In this document: positions 5,871 through 8,557 of the stretch, piece by piece
How the letters are laid out: each line of letters starts with the position of its first letter
How positions within the stretch are numbered: the stretch's first letter is position 1
Source of the DNA: a bacterium
GTDB taxonomy: Bacteria > AUK180 > JAQVHJ01
Length of the DNA stretch: 8,557 nucleotides
Assembly: GCA_028696285.1 (NCBI GenBank)
Contig: JAQVHJ010000076.1
Coordinates: 1 to 8,557, forward strand
Direction: 5' to 3'
The notes under the pieces: model-generated
What the model was told of the DNA's origin: nothing
What the model saw: only the letters and a program-made list of their open reading frames with translations
Database searches by the model: none
Program-made: the position numbers and the translations under genes

Positions 5871-6829
5871 TACTCTTTAATTTCTATTATCCTTTCATAA
5901 AAAAATTTATTTACATAATCCTCTTGATCTTTTACTTGACAATTATAAAATTGAATTTTATATAATCCAGGTTCTATATTTCTATCAATTTCTATAACAA
6001 AATATTCAGTTTGAGAATCCCATTCTTTATCGATTGGAAATATGTCATCTTTTTGAATTATATTATAATCGCTGGATATAATTCTAAATGATATCTCTTT
6101 AATATTTTCATATTCAATCTTACCTGATATTTTATTGTCCTTTTTTATTTCTATTCCAATATTTCCCTGTTTTTCAATATTAAATAAAGTAACCTTATGT
6201 TTAAATGGTAAAGGCCGAGAATAACAGGTTGTTCTTAGGGGTTTTGATGTTATTTTGTCAGAATATTTTTTCCCATCTTTTATCATTACAAATTTGCTTT
6301 CTGCTATTGGATTTTTCTTAAACTCATCTTTTAAATCATCTATTGAAATATCATATATTTTTAATTTATATTTTCCTGGATTTAAATATCTTGGGAATTT
6401 TATTTTAAAGGGCTCATCTTCGCTATCGAATTTCCCATCAATTGGAATTATTTCACCGAATATATCTTCATTATTTTTCTCATTATCAATTATATAGGAA
6501 TAATTCTTAGCATTACAATTTTTTATTCTCCCTTTTATAAAAGGATCGGGATCTCCATAATCTAATACATTAATCCCATTGGGCAAAAATTCTTTGTGAA
6601 AATAGATAATGACATTTTCATTACCAGTTTTATAATTTGCAGTGGATTGTTTATTAATTATTCCACAACCCATAGTTGCAGTTATTGCAATTATTAGTGC
6701 ACCAATTCGAAGTTTCTGTTTTAAAAAATACTGGTTCTTACCTCCTGATAAAAATAATAAAAATGATACTAAAATAAATATAAAGGAAATTATTATTAAA
6801 TAAATGTTAATTAGAATTTCTTTTTTCAT
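5870..6829 (-). CDS. Paralogue B: two-module putative lipoprotein, first CY lost
   Basis: This 319-residue protein has the family leader (hydrophobic 6-28, SGGKNQYFLKQKLRIGALIIAITA) and lipobox-like TMGC at Cys55. At the position where the others have Cys-Tyr it has Asn65-Tyr66 (TANYK), aligned without gaps to TCYK of A. The second motif, Cys202-Tyr203-Ser-Arg-Pro, is present. Module 1 keeps IPIDGKFD and NPGKYKL; module 2 has FPIDKEWD and EPGLYKIQFY. The gene is conspicuously AT-richer than its neighbours: 6121-6180, for example, contains 14 G/C in 60 bases. The codon for the start follows the A stop directly (TAG then ATG), so translation is likely coupled. Function is unknown; it may be diverging or have been acquired separately. 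Confidence 0.88.
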   Translation of the reverse strand: MKKEILINIYLIIISFIFILVSFLLFLSGGKNQYFLKQKLRIGALIIAITATMGCGIINKQSTANYKTGNENVIIYFHKEFLPNGINVLDYGDPDPFIKGRIKNCNAKNYSYIIDNEKNNEDIFGEIIPIDGKFDSEDEPFKIKFPRYLNPGKYKLKIYDISIDDLKDEFKKNPIAESKFVMIKDGKKYSDKITSKPLRTTCYSRPLPFKHKVTLFNIEKQGNIGIEIKKDNKISGKIEYENIKEISFRIISSDYNIIQKDDIFPIDKEWDSQTEYFVIEIDRNIEPGLYKIQFYNCQVKDQEDYVNKFFYERIIEIKE

Positions 6830-7783
6830 CTATTCTAAATTTTTAATTTTTATACTATAATATGTAAGGAAATGACTTATATCTTTATCCTGGTATTCTT
6901 CCTTCAGTTCATAGAAATAAATGTAATATTGCCCCGGTTTGATCTTTTCCGGTAATTCAATCATATATTCTTCCTTCTCGCCGTCCCATTTCCCGTCCTT
7001 GGGAAAGATATCACCCTTCTGAATAACAATATTCTTCGAATCTTCAAGCCTGTACGAAAAATACTCAACCCCGGCAGTTTTTATCTCTCCATTTATAATT
7101 TTCTTCTCTTCTTTCTTAAATTCCAATTCTCTGATAGAGTTATCCTCCTTTGATAAATAGAAGTCGGGGGTTCTCCGTGTAGTCGGTTTATAACACATGT
7201 GAACACGCCTTGGTGAAATTATTTCTGAATTGATAATTTCAGGTTCACTCTTTACTACAAGATCAAATATTGCTTTGGGAGCTTCTTCATCCTGATTCGA
7301 TTTTGAAAGATCAAAAAATTGAAGTTTATAATAACCTTCCTTTAAATCTTTTTCAAGTACAATCTCAAAATCCTCCTTAGAACTGTCAAACTTCCCGTCA
7401 ACCGGGAGTAATTTACCTGTCTGCATAATTTTTCTTTCTTCGTCAAGGATTGAATATGAAAAATCCTCCCCGGTCCGCTGATACAAATGTATGGTAATTT
7501 TCGAGTCTTTCTTACCCTGGATAATATAGCGGCCGGAATCTTCACGGGAAGAGATCACCCTGAATGAATTATCCGGCACCTGCTTATAACAGGTGACCTC
7601 CCCACCCGGAGGACCGCTGCAGCTTGCAGCTGCAGTTAAGGATATTATCAATGCGCCAAACCTTAATTTCTGACCCAGTAAACGTGAGTTCTTTCCGCCG
7701 GTAAGCCAGAGAAGAAATGATATCATAATGAAGAGCAGGGATAATAATAATAAATACCCGAAAATAAAGTAATTTTTTTTCAT
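6830..7783 (-). CDS. Paralogue A: two-module putative lipoprotein, first gene of operon
   Basis: This 317-residue protein has a hydrophobic segment (about 6-28), TGGKNSRLLGQKLRFGALIISLTA and a lipobox-like AASC at Cys55. Cys65-Tyr66-Lys precedes module 1 (about 105-160; LLPVDGKFD and LKEGYYKLQFF). Cys197-Tyr198-Lys-Pro precedes module 2 (about 238-292; VIQKGDIFPKDGKWD and KPGQYYIYFY). The C-terminus DKDISHFLTYYSIKI is nearly the same as that of F, marking A and F as closest paralogues. An AGAGGT Shine-Dalgarno site lies 5 nt before the ATG, and a good promoter lies about 30 bp upstream. It is predicted to be exported and membrane-anchored. I recognise no enzyme signature; the modules look like small Ig-like or binding folds. 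Confidence 0.9.
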   Translation of the reverse strand: MKKNYFIFGYLLLLSLLFIMISFLLWLTGGKNSRLLGQKLRFGALIISLTAAASCSGPPGGEVTCYKQVPDNSFRVISSREDSGRYIIQGKKDSKITIHLYQRTGEDFSYSILDEERKIMQTGKLLPVDGKFDSSKEDFEIVLEKDLKEGYYKLQFFDLSKSNQDEEAPKAIFDLVVKSEPEIINSEIISPRRVHMCYKPTTRRTPDFYLSKEDNSIRELEFKKEEKKIINGEIKTAGVEYFSYRLEDSKNIVIQKGDIFPKDGKWDGEKEEYMIELPEKIKPGQYYIYFYELKEEYQDKDISHFLTYYSIKIKNLE

Positions 7784-7812
7784 CTTTTACCTCTAATTAA
7801 TATATACGTATT

Positions 7813-7841
7813 ATATTATCTTATTTATTGCTAAAAGTCAA
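7813..7841 (-). promoter_or_regulatory. Sigma70-type promoter of the lipoprotein/radical SAM operon
   Basis: On the minus strand, TTGACT (7836-7841), a 17-bp spacer and TAATAT (7813-7818) lie in the 101-bp gap after the MATE gene. The leader to the ATG at 7783 would be about 23 nt, the same layout as the F promoter. Both leaders also share ATATTAAT just before the Shine-Dalgarno site. Confidence 0.65.
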
Positions 7842-7884
7842 ATAAAAAAGGTGAATCTTTTTTAAATAATCTTTTGCAGAATGA

Positions 7885-8557
7885 TTAATTATTTTCACTT
7901 AATTTATCGGTAACATAGTTAAGATAAATAGATGAAAAAATCCCGCCGAGAACATATACAATTGCAACTGCGTAGAATATTCCCGTAATCTCAAATAATT
8001 CAGAACCTAAATAAGCAAGTGGGGTAAAAATAATTATCATTTGAAATATAACGATTAATGTAGCCTGAATCGGTTTATTTATTACATTCAAGCTGGAAGT
8101 TGACATCAGAACCAATCCCTGAATCCCATAAGTTACTGCAACAATCTTAAGGTACTGAACAATGTACGGAAGAACATCCGGACTTTTACTAAAGATTACT
8201 GCAACCTTCTCAGAAAATAAGAATAACAGGACGAAGGCAATTATCCCATATGATAATATGAATCTTCTTGAAAATTTAATTCCTTCTTTCAAGCGATCGA
8301 TTCTTTTTGCGCCCAGGTTCTGGCCTATTACAGAAGCGATTACAACAGAAATTGACCTGAATATTGCAAAGGCAAAAAATTCAATTCGTGAAGCGACCCC
8401 GTATGCTGCGACAGCCGGAGTTCCATAGGTTGCGATTAAACCGGTAATGATACCTGTTGATGTCGGGATAATCATCCGGGATCCGGCTGTGGGTATACCG
8501 ATATACAGAATTCTTTTCCAGGAACTCCACATTTCGTTCAAAGAGATTTTTTCAAAT
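7885..8557 (-). CDS. MATE-family efflux transporter, C-terminal half (5' end outside window)
   Basis: About 223 residues up to the stop are visible, against roughly 450 for the family, and the frame is open to the window edge, so the true start lies outside. The visible part corresponds to the C-lobe with about six membrane segments. GIPTAG, the SSTGII-like region PTSTGIITGLIATYGTPAVAAYGVASRIE and especially VIGQNLGAKR are typical of MATE transporters, which export drugs or other cationic compounds using a Na+ or H+ gradient. The loop after GQNLGAKR is basic (RLKEGIKFSRR), consistent with the inside face. It lies upstream of the lipoprotein operon on the same strand but is separated from it by a promoter-bearing 101-bp gap, so it is probably a separate unit. 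The substrate cannot be told. Confidence 0.9.
   Translation of the reverse strand, partial: FEKISLNEMWSSWKRILYIGIPTAGSRMIIPTSTGIITGLIATYGTPAVAAYGVASRIEFFAFAIFRSISVVIASVIGQNLGAKRIDRLKEGIKFSRRFILSYGIIAFVLLFLFSEKVAVIFSKSPDVLPYIVQYLKIVAVTYGIQGLVLMSTSSLNVINKPIQATLIVIFQMIIIFTPLAYLGSELFEITGIFYAVAIVYVLGGIFSSIYLNYVTDKLSENN

Noticed and set aside
7844..7863. AAAAAAG/CTTTTTT inverted repeat after the MATE gene as terminator
   Set aside because: The stem has a single G-C pair; it is too weak to call an intrinsic terminator, although it lies in the right place.
7885..8557. MATE transporter as the dedicated exporter of a peptide product made by the operon
   Set aside because: It is separated by a promoter, belongs to a generic drug/cation exporter family, and the presumed substrates carry their own export signals; the neighbourhood alone is not enough.

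Overview
The window is AT-rich bacterial DNA of unknown taxon. All convincing genes lie on the minus strand, so transcription runs from high to low coordinates. Clear Shine-Dalgarno sites and two good sigma70-type promoters (TTGACA-N17-TATGAT and TTGACT-N17-TAATAT) argue against classic Bacteroidota promoter usage. The intergenic regions are packed with degenerate dispersed repeats of a kind common in large environmental genomes. I cannot name a genus.

Layout in transcription order: (1) the C-terminal half of a MATE-type multidrug/cation antiporter, cut by the window edge (8557-7885); (2) a promoter at 7813-7841; (3) a tightly packed operon of five paralogous membrane-anchored putative lipoproteins, here called A (7783-6830), B (6829-5870), C (5860-5300), D (5272-4736) and E (4724-4176), followed 1 nt later by a radical SAM/SPASM enzyme (4174-3131); (4) a 1.3-kb gene-free spacer made of repeats; (5) a sixth paralogue F (1829-840) with its own promoter; (6) a second repeat-filled gene-free stretch (1-839).

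The main point of interest is the operon. All six paralogues share a conserved N-terminus: a hydrophobic segment, a GGKN/lysine-rich linker, a second short hydrophobic segment ending at a lipobox-like Cys near residue 55, and then, in all but B, a Cys-Tyr (usually CYxP) motif. The N-terminus is followed by one or two copies of a roughly 100-residue beta-rich module with consensus VIQxGDIxPxDGKxD...PGxYxIxF. In the two-module proteins a new CY motif precedes the second module. The downstream enzyme has an intact CX3CX2C radical SAM site and all seven SPASM cysteines, the last being its C-terminal residue. I infer a radical SAM/lipoprotein modification system in which the enzyme acts on the CY motif or adjacent residues of the lipoprotein precursors before export. 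This resembles in outline the 'rSAM/lipoprotein' gene pairing I recall from Bacteroidota, but the double-hydrophobic leader and modular CYxP substrates look distinctive. The function is not proven by the sequence.
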